This document shows, piece after piece, positions 34,008-42,240 of a stretch of DNA of 64,000 bases. How positions within the stretch are numbered: position 1 is the first letter of the stretch; each line of letters opens with the position of its first letter. A model generated the notes under the pieces. The model ran no database searches and was not told the DNA's origin. It saw nothing but the letters and a program-made list of their open reading frames with translations. The translations under genes were made by a program, and so were the position numbers. Source of the stretch: Streptomyces sp. 135 (GTDB taxonomy: Bacteria > Actinomycetota > Actinomycetes > Streptomycetales > Streptomycetaceae); the NCBI RefSeq assembly GCF_020026305.1, contig NZ_CP075691.1:6696001-6760000 (forward strand), written 5' to 3'.

Positions 34008-35002
34008 GCACCACCGACTTCGTCGCCGCCCAGTGGACCCGCGCCACCGGCGCGGGCGTGGACCCTCACGAGTACCGGCGCGTCACCGACGGCCTGACCT
34101 CCGTCGCCGACTGGGGTCCGTCCTTCGTCCGCACCGCACGCGGCCACCTCCGGCGCGCGCAGGAGGCGGGATCACCCCTGTCCGCGGGTGAGTCCCTGCT
34201 GACGGCCGCCCGCTGGTTCCACCTGGCCACCCTGGCGCCGTACGCGGAGGCGCACCATGCCGCCACCGAGGCCGACCACGCCCTGGGGAGGGCGCTCACG
34301 CTGCTGGAACCCGGTGCGCGGCGGGTGAGCGGCGAGGGCTTCACCGGGTGGCTGCGCGGCCCCGCCGACGCGCCCGGGACCGTGGTGATCGTCCCCGGTC
34401 TGGACTCGGCCAAGGAGGAGTTCCTCGATCTGGCGTCCGCGCTGCTGGCCAGGGGCCTCGCGGTGTTCGCCATGGACGGCCCAGGGCAAGGCGTCCTCGC
34501 GGCCACCACGACCCTCGTGCCGGAGTACGAGCACGTCGTCGGACGGGTCGTCGACGCCCTCGGCGCCCCTCGCGTCGGGCTCGTCGGCCTGAGTCTGGGC
34601 GGCTACTTCGCGGCCCGGGCCGCATCGCTTGAGCCCCGCCTGGCGGCCGTCGCCACCGTCAGCGGCCCCTTCCGCCTCGACTGGGCGGAACTGCCCCCGC
34701 CCGTACGGGAGATCATGGCCCGCCGCACGGGAGGAACCGACGCCGCCCGCGCGTTCGCCCGCCAGGTGGACCTCACCGCCCGGGCACCCCGCATCACGGC
34801 GCCGCTGCTGGTCGTGGACGGCGGCCGGGACGTCATCCCGTGGTCGACGGCGACCTGGCCCGGCCCGGCTGGCGCCTGGCACGGCAACCTGTGTCACCTC
34901 CGCACGGCGACCACCTCCTCGGCAACGCGCGCGCGGACTGGCTGCCCCGCCTCTGCGACCACATCGCACGCGTCGACTGACGCGGAACCGGAAACCGTCT
35001 GA
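34004..35002 (+). CDS. Alpha/beta hydrolase (FrsA/DUF1100-like), C-terminus frameshifted
   Basis: Serine hydrolase with an about 110-residue helical N-terminal cap, then TVVIVPGLDSAKEEFLDLA (oxyanion strand), FAMDGPGQG and the nucleophile elbow GLSLGGYFAARAAS; the Asp is probably in LLVVDGGRDVIP. After that the frame is wrong. The expected ending PHGDHLLGNARADWLPRLCD, with the catalytic His, is present in another frame and stops at 34980. A one-base change between about 34865 and 34900 (in TGGTCGACGGCGACCTGGCC) would restore a normal protein of about 325 residues. As printed, the frame ends in an unrelated Thr/Ser/Ala-rich tail at 35002. Confidence 0.8.
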   Translation: MSTTDFVAAQWTRATGAGVDPHEYRRVTDGLTSVADWGPSFVRTARGHLRRAQEAGSPLSAGESLLTAARWFHLATLAPYAEAHHAATEADHALGRALTLLEPGARRVSGEGFTGWLRGPADAPGTVVIVPGLDSAKEEFLDLASALLARGLAVFAMDGPGQGVLAATTTLVPEYEHVVGRVVDALGAPRVGLVGLSLGGYFAARAASLEPRLAAVATVSGPFRLDWAELPPPVREIMARRTGGTDAARAFARQVDLTARAPRITAPLLVVDGGRDVIPWSTATWPGPAGAWHGNLCHLRTATTSSATRARTGCPASATTSHASTDAEPETV

Positions 35003-35053
35003 CCGGGCCACGGCGGCCCGTCCCCGCCTGGACCTCGCCCGGCGGGGCACGGC

Positions 35054-36319
35054 TCAGGAGACGGCGCCGGCCGTGCACCAGGCCGCACGGGTGACCTGCT
35101 CGACCACCGACGCCGCGACGCGCGCAGCAGCGCCGACGCGCACGGTCCGCGTCCACCTGAAGCGGCTCCAGCAGACGCTCTGTCCGGCGTGATCAGGTTC
35201 TCCTGCGGCATGTTCAGCTGCTCGGCGAGCGCGGAGACCGCGGCCCGCGCGGCGGAGAGCCGCCGCGGCGGCCCGGGTCCGGTCCGCCCAGGAGCGCGGC
35301 GGCGGCGGCCCGCTCACCGTCTGCCCCGGCTGCGGCAGCTCCGCGTCGGGCAGCGCCTTGGCGCGGTCCACCGCGGCCTGCCACTGCTCCAGCTGACGGC
35401 GCCCCATGCGGTGCCCGAAGCCGGGCAGCCCGGCGAGCGCGTGGACGTTGGGCGGCAGGGCGAGCGCCGCCTCGACGATCGCGCCGTCGCTGAGCACCTT
35501 GCCCGGCGAGACGTCACGCCGCTGCGCGATGCGGTCCCGCGCGGTCCACAGCTCCCGTACGACCGCCATCTGCCGGCGCCTGCGCACCTTGTGCATGCCG
35601 GACGTCCGGCGCCAGGGGTCCTTGCGGGGCGGCGCGGGCGGCGCGGAGGCGATGGCGTCGAACTCCTCGCGGGCCCACTCCAGCTTGCCCTGCCGGTCCA
35701 GTTCCTTCTCCAGGGCGTCGCGCAGGTCGATGAGGAGTTCGACGTCGAGCGCGGCGTACCGCAGCCAGGGCTCGGGCAGCGGCCGGGTCGACCAGTCGAC
35801 GGCGGAGTGCCCCTTCTCCAGTACGAAGCCGAGTACGCCCTCGACCATCGCGCCGAGCCCCACGCGCGGGAACCCGGCGAGCCGCCCCGCGAGCTCCGTG
35901 TCGAAGATCTGCGACGGGACCATGCCTATCTCGCGCAGGCACGGCAGGTCCTGGGTGGCGGCGTGCAGGACCCACTCGGTGTCGCCGATGGCCTCGCCGA
36001 GACCCGAGAGGTCGGGACAGGCGACGGGGTCGATGAGCGCGGAGCCCGCGCCCTCGCGGCGGAGCTGCACGAGGTAGGCGCGCTGGCCGTACCGGTAGCC
36101 CGACGCGCGTTCGGCGTCCACGGCCACCGGGCCGGTGCCGCGGGCGTACTCGGCGATCACCGCGGCGAGGGATTCCTCGTCGGCGATCACCGGCGGGATG
36201 CCGTCACGGGGTTCGAGCAAGGGGGTCGGCAGCCCTTCACAAGCGAGGCCGTCGTCCGGAGGGGCGCCTCCGGTGGTTCGCAGTGAGCTGTCTGCTGCGG
36301 TCTCTTGGGCGTCGGTCAC
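35054..36319 (-). CDS. rnd: Ribonuclease D, C-terminus out of frame
   Basis: 3'-5' exoribonuclease of the DEDD family, involved in tRNA and other RNA 3' trimming. DEDD residues: VAVDAERASGYRYGQRAYL (D-x-E), VLHAATQDLPCL, FDTELAGRLAG, and YAALDVELLIDLRDAL with the Tyr-Asp pair. An HRDC domain follows (RRQMAVVRELWTARDRIAQ ... DGAIVEAALALPPNVHALAGLPGFGHRMG). The start MTDAQETAADSS at 36319 follows the response regulator hairpin. After PPPPRSWAD the frame slips near 35290: the normal continuation with EQLNMPQENLITPD is in another frame, and further mixing follows near 35180. Thus only the last about 90 residues are unreliable. Confidence 0.87.
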   Translation of the reverse strand: MTDAQETAADSSLRTTGGAPPDDGLACEGLPTPLLEPRDGIPPVIADEESLAAVIAEYARGTGPVAVDAERASGYRYGQRAYLVQLRREGAGSALIDPVACPDLSGLGEAIGDTEWVLHAATQDLPCLREIGMVPSQIFDTELAGRLAGFPRVGLGAMVEGVLGFVLEKGHSAVDWSTRPLPEPWLRYAALDVELLIDLRDALEKELDRQGKLEWAREEFDAIASAPPAPPRKDPWRRTSGMHKVRRRRQMAVVRELWTARDRIAQRRDVSPGKVLSDGAIVEAALALPPNVHALAGLPGFGHRMGRRQLEQWQAAVDRAKALPDAELPQPGQTVSGPPPPRSWADRTRAAAAALRRAGRGLRARRAAEHAAGEPDHAGQSVCWSRFRWTRTVRVGAAARVAASVVEQVTRAAWCTAGAVS

Positions 36320-36345
36320 CTGTCAAGGGTATCTGTGTATGCACG

Positions 36346-36379
36346 GCGCCCGTCGACGGAACGTTCCGTCGACGGGCGC
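36346..36379. terminator. Perfect 34-base palindrome, terminator
   Basis: Left arm GCGCCCGTCGACGGAAC (36346-36362) and right arm GTTCCGTCGACGGGCGC (36363-36379) are exact complements with no loop bases. It lies downstream of the reverse-strand response regulator and 27 bases before the RNase D start, so it should separate the two. Confidence 0.8.
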
Positions 36380-36397
36380 GGGAGGGTTGTAAATCAG

Positions 36398-37060
36398 TCA
36401 GTGAATGATTCCGGTACGCAGCGCGACCGCCACCATCCCGGCCCGGTCACCCGTGCCGAGCTTGCGCGCGATCCGGGCGAGGTGACTCTTCACGGTCAGG
36501 GCGGACAGGCCCATGGAGACGCCGATGGCCTTGTTGGACTGGCCTTCGGCGACGAGCCTGAGCACCTCGACCTCACGGCCGGACAGCTCGCGGTAACCGC
36601 CGGGGTGGCTCGGGGCGCCCGGCGGGCGGCGGTGCATTCGGGCGGCGGCCGAGCCGATGGGAGCGGCGCCGGGGCGGGTGGGGAGTCCGACGTTCGTACG
36701 CGTGCCGGTGACGACGTAGCCCTTGACGCCGCCCGCGAGGGCGTTGCGCACGGCACCGATGTCGTCGGCGGCGGAGAGGGCGAGGCCGTTGGGCCAGCCC
36801 GCGGCACGGGTCTCGGAGAGGAGCGTCAGGCCGGAGCCGTCGGGGAGATGGACGTCTGCGACGCAGATGTCCCGGGGGTTGCCGATGCGGGGACGAGCCT
36901 CAGCGATGGACGAGGCCTCGATGACGTCGCGTACACCGAGCGCCCACAGGTGGCGGGTGACGGTGGAACGGACGCGGGGGTCGGCCACGACGACCATGGC
37001 GGTCGGCTTGTTCGGGCGGTAGGCGACCAGGCTTGCGGGCTGCTCGAGGAGAACGGACAC
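36398..37060 (-). CDS. NarL/LuxR-family response regulator, orphan
   Basis: 220 residues from a GTG at 37060 behind GGAGG. The receiver domain has the phosphoacceptor in ICVADVHLPDGSG and the conserved Lys in GGVKGYVV, but the N-terminal acidic pocket is reduced to one Asp (VVVADP) instead of the usual pair, so phosphorylation may be atypical. The C-terminal LuxR helix-turn-helix is full: LSGREVEVLRLVAEGQSNKAIGVSMGLSALTVKSHLARIARKL is spread over about residues 157-200. No histidine kinase is adjacent. Orphan NarL-type regulators with degenerate pockets (WhiI/BldM-like) often act in Streptomyces development; the role here is unknown. Confidence 0.88.
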   Translation of the reverse strand: MSVLLEQPASLVAYRPNKPTAMVVVADPRVRSTVTRHLWALGVRDVIEASSIAEARPRIGNPRDICVADVHLPDGSGLTLLSETRAAGWPNGLALSAADDIGAVRNALAGGVKGYVVTGTRTNVGLPTRPGAAPIGSAAARMHRRPPGAPSHPGGYRELSGREVEVLRLVAEGQSNKAIGVSMGLSALTVKSHLARIARKLGTGDRAGMVAVALRTGIIH

Positions 37061-37271
37061 CAGGCCTCCTGGTGGGGGCGGGACGGGACCGGCTCGGGGA
37101 TGAAGCCGGGACGAACCGTGCTTTCAAGGTCACAAACCTCTTCGGCAGCAAACCCGCCCGCCTTTAGGGAATGATCACGATTTGGTGAGAGCCAATCGGG
37201 GCAATTCGGACACACACTCGACCGTCCGGAGAACGACCGAACAAGCCGCCGTCCGGGCGACCCACGCACAG

Positions 37272-37300
37272 CGGCCCCGCGGCGGTGAGCCGCGGGGCCG
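37272..37300 (-). terminator. Hairpin after DUF3000 gene
   Basis: CGGCCCCGCGGC (37272-37283) and GCCGCGGGGCCG (37289-37300) form a perfect 12-base stem with loop GGTGA, 19 bases downstream of the reverse-strand stop at 37319. Confidence 0.8.
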
Positions 37301-37318
37301 AGAAGACCGGTTGAGCCG

Positions 37319-37990
37319 TCAGGGAGCGAGTGGCCCCCGACGCTGCGGAAGGGAGACGACGGAGCCGTCCCCCGACCCGTTCCCGGGGCCGGCCGGCGGC
37401 AGCCCGGCGATCTGGCAGAGCAACTCGCACCACGCGGCGAGATGCGCCCCGGTGTCCGGCACCCCGCCGCCGCCCTCCCGGGGGGTCCACGACGCCCGGA
37501 TCTCGATCTGCGAGGCGGGCGGCCGCTCCGCGAGCCCCCCGAAGTAGTACGACCCCGCACGCGTCACCGTGCCGCTGGCCTCACCCACGGAGAGCCCCCG
37601 CGAGTGCAGCGCGCCGGTCAGCCACGACCAGCACACCTCCGGAAGCAGCGGGTCCGCCGCCATCTCCGGCTCCAGCTCCGCCCGCACCAGCGTGACGAGC
37701 CGGAAGGTGCCCTGCCAGGCGTCGTGCCCCGCCGGATCGTGCAGCAGCACGAGCCGCCCGTCCGCGAGGTCCTCCTCGCCGGCCACGACCGCCGCCTCCA
37801 GCGCGTACGCGTACGGCGCGAGCCGCTGCGGCGCCCGCGTCGCATCGATCTCGATCTCCGGCCGCAGCCGTGCCCCCCGCAGCGCCTCGACCGCCGCGCG
37901 GAAGGCCCGCGGAGCCGAATCCGCCACCTTCCCCTCCGAACCGTCCATCTCTCCAGCGCCGTCCGACCGTTGTCCCTGAGCCGCAGCCAT
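37319..37990 (-). CDS. DUF3000 family protein
   Basis: 223-residue cytoplasmic protein, from ATG 37990. The pattern FRAAVEALRGARLRPEIEID, LAPYAYALEAAV, GRLVLLHDPAGHDAWQGTFRLVTLVRAELEPEMA, PEVCWSWLTGAL and SQIEIRASWTP is that of the actinobacterial DUF3000 family, whose function is unknown. It lies divergently from hemE with 85 bases between starts, a placement conserved in Streptomyces as far as I recall, but nothing in the sequence ties it to heme. Confidence 0.82.
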   Translation of the reverse strand: MAAAQGQRSDGAGEMDGSEGKVADSAPRAFRAAVEALRGARLRPEIEIDATRAPQRLAPYAYALEAAVVAGEEDLADGRLVLLHDPAGHDAWQGTFRLVTLVRAELEPEMAADPLLPEVCWSWLTGALHSRGLSVGEASGTVTRAGSYYFGGLAERPPASQIEIRASWTPREGGGGVPDTGAHLAAWCELLCQIAGLPPAGPGNGSGDGSVVSLPQRRGPLAP

Positions 37991-38075
37991 GCGGGGAAGG
38001 TTAAGGGGAACGGCGCCTTCGCGCAGGGAGAGACACCCGTGAGGGGGTCCCCGGTCAACGTGCGAGACTTTCCGC

Positions 38076-39149
38076 GTGAGTGCCAACAACAGCCAGAGCC
38101 CCGCGGGCCGGCAGAACGCAGCGACGTACGACTCCGCCTTCATGAAGGCGTGCAGGCGCGAGGCCGTGCCGCACACGCCGGTCTGGTTCATGCGGCAGGC
38201 GGGGCGCTCACTGCCCGAGTACCGCAAGGTCCGCGAGGGCACCGCCATGCTGGAGTCCTGCATGCGGCCCGACCTGGTCACCGAGATCACGCTCCAGCCG
38301 GTGCGCCGCCACAACGTGGACGCCGCGATCTACTTCAGCGACATCGTCGTACCGCTGAAGGCGATCGGCATCGACCTCGACATCAAGCCCGGCATCGGCC
38401 CGGTCGTCGAGAACCCCATCCGCTCGCGCGCCGACCTCGCGCGGCTGCGGGACCTCACCCCCGAGGACGTGCACTACGTCACCGAGGCGATCGGGATGCT
38501 GACGGGTGAGCTCGGCGCCACCCCGCTCATCGGGTTCGCGGGCGCGCCTTTCACCCTCGCGAGTTACCTCGTGGAGGGCGGCCCGAGCCGCAACCACGAG
38601 CACACCAAGGCGCTCATGTACGGCGACCCGCAGCTCTGGGCGGACCTGCTCGACCGGCTCGCGGAGATCACCGCGGCCTTCCTGAAGGTGCAGATCGAGG
38701 CGGGCGCGAGCGCCGTACAGCTCTTCGACTCGTGGGTGGGCGCGCTCTCGCCCGCCGACTACCGGCACTCGGTGATGCCCGCGTCGGCGAAGGTCTTCGA
38801 CGCCGTCGCCTCGTACGGCGTGCCCCGGATCCACTTCGGCGTCGGCACGGGCGAGCTGCTCGGGGCCATGGGCGAGGCCGGCGCGGATGTCGTCGGCGTC
38901 GACTGGCGCGTGCCGATGGACGAGGCGGCGCGCCGCGTCGGTCCCGGCAAGGCGCTCCAGGGCAACCTCGACCCCGCCGTCCTCTTCTCCACGCGCGAGG
39001 CCGTCGAGGCGAAGACGGACGAGGTGCTCGCCGCAGCGAGCGGCCTGGAGGGCCACGTCTTCAACCTCGGCCACGGCGTCCTGCCGACCACGGACCCCGA
39101 GGCGCTGACCAGGCTCGTGGAGTACGTCCACACGCGTACCGCTGTCTGA
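38076..39149 (+). CDS. hemE: Uroporphyrinogen decarboxylase
   Basis: Converts uroporphyrinogen III to coproporphyrinogen III by four decarboxylations, without cofactor. 357 residues, normal length, from GTG 38076. Signatures: PVWFMRQAGRSLPEYRKVR (substrate Arg residues), YFSDIVVPLKAIGIDLDIKPGIGP (catalytic Asp region), GFAGAPFTLASYLVEGG, QLFDSWVGALSPADY, and FNLGHGVLPTTDPE (conserved His). It starts the heme genes here; cgoX and hemQ lie about 4 kb downstream. A 34-base palindrome follows the stop. Confidence 0.96.
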   Translation: MSANNSQSPAGRQNAATYDSAFMKACRREAVPHTPVWFMRQAGRSLPEYRKVREGTAMLESCMRPDLVTEITLQPVRRHNVDAAIYFSDIVVPLKAIGIDLDIKPGIGPVVENPIRSRADLARLRDLTPEDVHYVTEAIGMLTGELGATPLIGFAGAPFTLASYLVEGGPSRNHEHTKALMYGDPQLWADLLDRLAEITAAFLKVQIEAGASAVQLFDSWVGALSPADYRHSVMPASAKVFDAVASYGVPRIHFGVGTGELLGAMGEAGADVVGVDWRVPMDEAARRVGPGKALQGNLDPAVLFSTREAVEAKTDEVLAAASGLEGHVFNLGHGVLPTTDPEALTRLVEYVHTRTAV

Positions 39150-39160
39150 AGAATGTCCTG

Positions 39161-39194
39161 AAAGGGTCCCTGTCCGGCCGGACAGGGACCCTTT
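39161..39194. terminator. Terminator palindrome after hemE
   Basis: AAAGGGTCCCTGTCCGG (39161-39177) and CCGGACAGGGACCCTTT (39178-39194) are exact complements, followed by T residues. It stands between the convergent ends of hemE and the epimerase gene. Confidence 0.9.
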
Positions 39195-39209
39195 TGACGT
39201 GGCGGTACG

Positions 39210-40147
39210 TCATGGAACGCTCGTGCCGCGGCTCCCGGCGGCCGGCGCGGGGCGCGGGTCGCCGTCCGAGGCCCAGAGCGCGGCCAGCGACTCCCGCAGG
39301 GTGAACCGCGGGCGCCAGCCCAGCTCCCACTCCGCGGCGGTGACGTCCGAGCACTGCCAGGGCGCCGCCGTCGGCTTACCTGCCTGGCCGAGCGTCTCCT
39401 CGACGTCACCGGTGAAGCCCGCCGCGTCCGCCAGGCCCCGCGCCAGGTCGCGCGCCGGGCGGCCCGCCCGCTGCCGATGTTCAGCAGGCGCGGCAGCCGC
39501 CCCGGCAGGGCCAGCGCCAGCGCCACGGCCTGCGCGACATCGCGTACGTCGACGAAGTCCTGCCGCGCGGAGAGGTCGCCGACCCGCACCGTGCCGTGCG
39601 GGGTGCGCGCGACGGCCCGGCTCAGCTCGGCGGTGAGGCGACCCGGCAGCCCGGCCGGGGGCGCGCCGGGGCCCACCGGGTCGGTGACCCGCAGCACCAG
39701 GGCGTCGATCCGGGCCTCCAGGACGGCGAGGGTGCCGGCCAGCTTGGTGGCGCCGTAGAGGGCGGTCGGGCGGGCGGGGGCGTCCTCCGCGGTGCGCTCG
39801 CCGACGCCCCTCGGGCCGTACTCGGCCGCCGAGCCGAGGTGCACCAGGCGCGCGCTCGGCGACGCGGTCCGCAGGGCCTGGCAGAGGACCGCCGGGCCGC
39901 GGGAGTTGACCCCGGCGAGGTTCAGGGCGGTGCCGGTGACCGTGCCCGCGCAGTTGACCACGGCGTCCGGCGCCGCCCGGCCGAGCTGCTCGGCGAGCGC
40001 GTCGGCGGTGATGGTGGCGAGGTCGATCCGGTGGTCGTCGACGGGCGCGCGGCCCCCGCGCAGCAGCCGTACGCCCGGCAGGGCGCGCAGCCGCTCGGCG
40101 ACGTGCCCGCCCAGGTATCCGGTGGAGCCCAGAAGGAGTATGCGCAC
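39210..40147 (-). pseudogene. NAD-dependent epimerase/dehydratase, one-base frameshift near 39465
   Basis: Extended short-chain dehydrogenase. GTG 40147 gives the Rossmann start ILLLGSTGYLGGHVAERL (GxxGxxG), VVNCAGTVTG, LVHLGSAAEYGP, and the catalytic YGATK (Tyr-x-x-x-Lys), so the N-terminal 230 residues are sound. In NIGSGRAARRA near 39465 a G/C run has lost one base. In the corrected frame the protein continues RDLARGLADAAGF, VTAAEWELGWRPRF and stops at 39210 after GTSVP, a normal end for such epimerases. Total length 938 bases is one short of a whole number of codons. The substrate is unknown, probably a nucleotide sugar. Confidence 0.82.
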
Positions 40148-40759
40148 GGCGTCCTCACGCTCCCTTGAGGAGCGAGGCGGGAGCGCCGGGCGGCGACGGT
40201 ACGGGAAGCGATGCGCCGGCGCCGGGAGCCGCCACTCGCGCGGTGTGATTCATGTGGTGTGTGGTCCCCTCCACGGTCGGGCCGCGGGGGTGTCTCCACC
40301 CCGCGGGCCCGCCCCCAAACGGCACGGTCACCTGTCGCGGTGTGTGTCCGTGCCGCTCTGACGCGTCACATAGTGGGGCCCGCCTGTGGAGTGTGTGCCG
40401 ATTCTGTGAAAGGTGGCGGAAAAGAGGTGGGACGTCCTCGGGGGTGCGCCGTGAGGGGCGCCGGGAAGCGCGACGCGCCCCGGAAGCGGAGCTTCCAGGG
40501 CGCCGTGGCCGCTCAGAGGGGTCGCCCGTGCCCGCGCCACGGGTGGCTGCCGGATACACGCGCCCACCGTGGGCGGGCTCCCACGGAGCGGGAAACGAGA
40601 GCGGCCCGAACCGCATGGAATCAGCCAACCGGGCCGACTCGCCGGACGGCTGCCATTCTCCCGGAAAGCCCGTACTGACCTGCACGGCAAGCGCGTTCCG
40701 CGCCGCGGGGCCGGGGCGCGGAACAGGGCGTATTCGTGGAACAGGGCGTATTCAGGGTC
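40148..40759. other. Long intergenic region, no accepted gene
   Basis: About 610 bases upstream of the epimerase and downstream of the oxidoreductase. It holds a hairpin near 40279-40306 (CCGCGGGG ... CCCCGCGG). A 16-base direct repeat GGAACAGGGCGTATTC lies at 40720-40735 and 40738-40753. A short reverse ORF at 40155-40253 (32 codons, MNHTARVAAPGAG...) ends eight bases before the epimerase GTG and might be a leader. Long open frames here have poor codon use and no family resemblance. Confidence 0.5.
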
Positions 40760-42145
40760 TCAGGCCGTGTCCGCCCGTACCGCCGCCACCGCCTTGCGCG
40801 CCGCCACCAGGATCGGATCCCACACCGGCGAGAACGGGGGCGCGTACCCGAGGTCGAGCGCCGTCATCTGCTCCACCGTCATCCCCGCCGTCAGCGCGAC
40901 CGCCGCGACGTCGACCCGCTTGCCGGCGCCCTCGCGCCCCACGATCTGCACGCCGAGGAGCCGGCCCGTGCGCCGCTCGGCCAGCATCTTCACCGTCATC
41001 AGGGCCGCGCCCGGGTAGTAACCGGCCCGGCTCGTCGACTCGATGGTCACCGCCACGAACCGCAGCCCGGCCGCCAGCGCGTCCTTCTCGCGCAGGCCCG
41101 TACGCGCGATCTCCAGGTCGCACACCTTGCTGACGGCCGTGCCGACGACGCCGGGGAAGGTCGCGTAACTCCCGCCCACGTTCGAGCCGATGACCTGTCC
41201 GTGCTTGTTCGCGTGCGTGCCGAGGGCGATGTGCCGCTCCCGCCCCGACATCAGGTCGAGGACCTCCACGCAGTCCCCGCCCGCCCAGATGTCCTCGTGG
41301 CCGCGCACCCGCATCGCGAGGTCCGTCAGCAGGCCGCCGTGCTCGCCCAGCGGCAGCCCCGCCGCACGCGCCAGCTCGGTCTCGGGGCGCACCCCGACCC
41401 CGAGGATCACCACGTCCGCCGGGTACTCGGCGTCCTCCGTGGCCACCGCGGCGACCCGGCCGTCCTCGCCCGTGAGGATCTTGGTGACCTCGGCGTCGTT
41501 CACCATCTCGATGCCCATGCCGGTCATCGCCTCGTGCACCAGGCGGCCCATGTCCGGGTCGAGCGTGGACATCGGCTCCTTGCCGCGGTTGACGACCGTC
41601 ACGTCATAGCCGCGCTGGATCAGCGCCTCCGCCATCTCCACGCCGATGTAACCGGCCCCGACGACCACCGCCCGGCGGCCCTCGGTGCGGGTCAGGGTGT
41701 CGATCAGGGTCTGGCCGTCGCCGAGGGTCTGCACGCCGTGCACGCCCGGCGCGTCGACGCCGGGCAGCGGCGGACGCAGGGGCCGGGCGCCGGTGGCGAC
41801 GACGAGCTTGTCGTACGTCGTCCAGTACTCCTCGCCCGACTCCAGGTCACGGGCGAGCACGCGCCGGCCCTCCACGTCGATCCGCCGCGCCTCGGTGCGC
41901 ATCCGCAGGTCGATCGCGCGTTCCCGGTGCTCCTCGGGCGTACGCGCGACCAGATCGTCCCGGTCGCCGACGGAGCCGCCCACCCAGTACGGGATGCCGC
42001 AGGCGGAGTACGAGGTGAAGCCGCCGCGTTCGAACGCGACGATCTCCAACTCGTCCGGGCCCTTGAGCCTGCGTGCCTGTGACGCCGCGGACATGCCGGC
42101 CGCGTCGCCCCCGATGATCACCAGTCGCTCTCGTGTGCTGCTCAT
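40760..42145 (-). CDS. FAD-dependent pyridine nucleotide-disulfide oxidoreductase (CoA-disulfide reductase/NADH oxidase-like)
   Basis: 461 residues. The N-terminal FAD-binding motif is VIIGGDAAGMSAASQARRL. SYSACGIPYWVGG carries the single redox Cys typical of CoA-disulfide reductases and NADH oxidases. The NAD(P)H motif is VVVGAGYIGVEMAEALIQRG, the second FAD contact is IWAGGDC, and a C-terminal dimerisation domain follows. It is likely to reduce CoA disulfide, mycothiol-related disulfides or oxygen with NAD(P)H; the substrate is not fixed by the sequence. It is a single reverse-strand gene with no evident operon partner. Confidence 0.9.
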   Translation of the reverse strand: MSSTRERLVIIGGDAAGMSAASQARRLKGPDELEIVAFERGGFTSYSACGIPYWVGGSVGDRDDLVARTPEEHRERAIDLRMRTEARRIDVEGRRVLARDLESGEEYWTTYDKLVVATGARPLRPPLPGVDAPGVHGVQTLGDGQTLIDTLTRTEGRRAVVVGAGYIGVEMAEALIQRGYDVTVVNRGKEPMSTLDPDMGRLVHEAMTGMGIEMVNDAEVTKILTGEDGRVAAVATEDAEYPADVVILGVGVRPETELARAAGLPLGEHGGLLTDLAMRVRGHEDIWAGGDCVEVLDLMSGRERHIALGTHANKHGQVIGSNVGGSYATFPGVVGTAVSKVCDLEIARTGLREKDALAAGLRFVAVTIESTSRAGYYPGAALMTVKMLAERRTGRLLGVQIVGREGAGKRVDVAAVALTAGMTVEQMTALDLGYAPPFSPVWDPILVAARKAVAAVRADTA

Positions 42146-42219
42146 GCGGACACGCTACGGGGGTGGCAGCGGGGCGGTGGTGGCGCGGTGATGTCGTCTG
42201 CCGGTCTGTGGTGGCCGGC

Positions 42220-42240
42220 CGCGCAGTTCCCCGCGCCCCT
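42220..42240. repeat. Dispersed 21-base element
   Basis: Exact copy of the element at 27291-27311 (core CGCGCAGTTCCCCGCGCC), located at the very end of the reverse-strand DUF4349 gene. Together with TATGGGGCGC just after it, a small hairpin can form. Confidence 0.75.

Noticed and set aside
40155..40253. Leader peptide of 32 codons before the epimerase
   Set aside because: No clear ribosome site and Pro/Ala-rich content; mentioned in the intergenic entry but not called as a gene.
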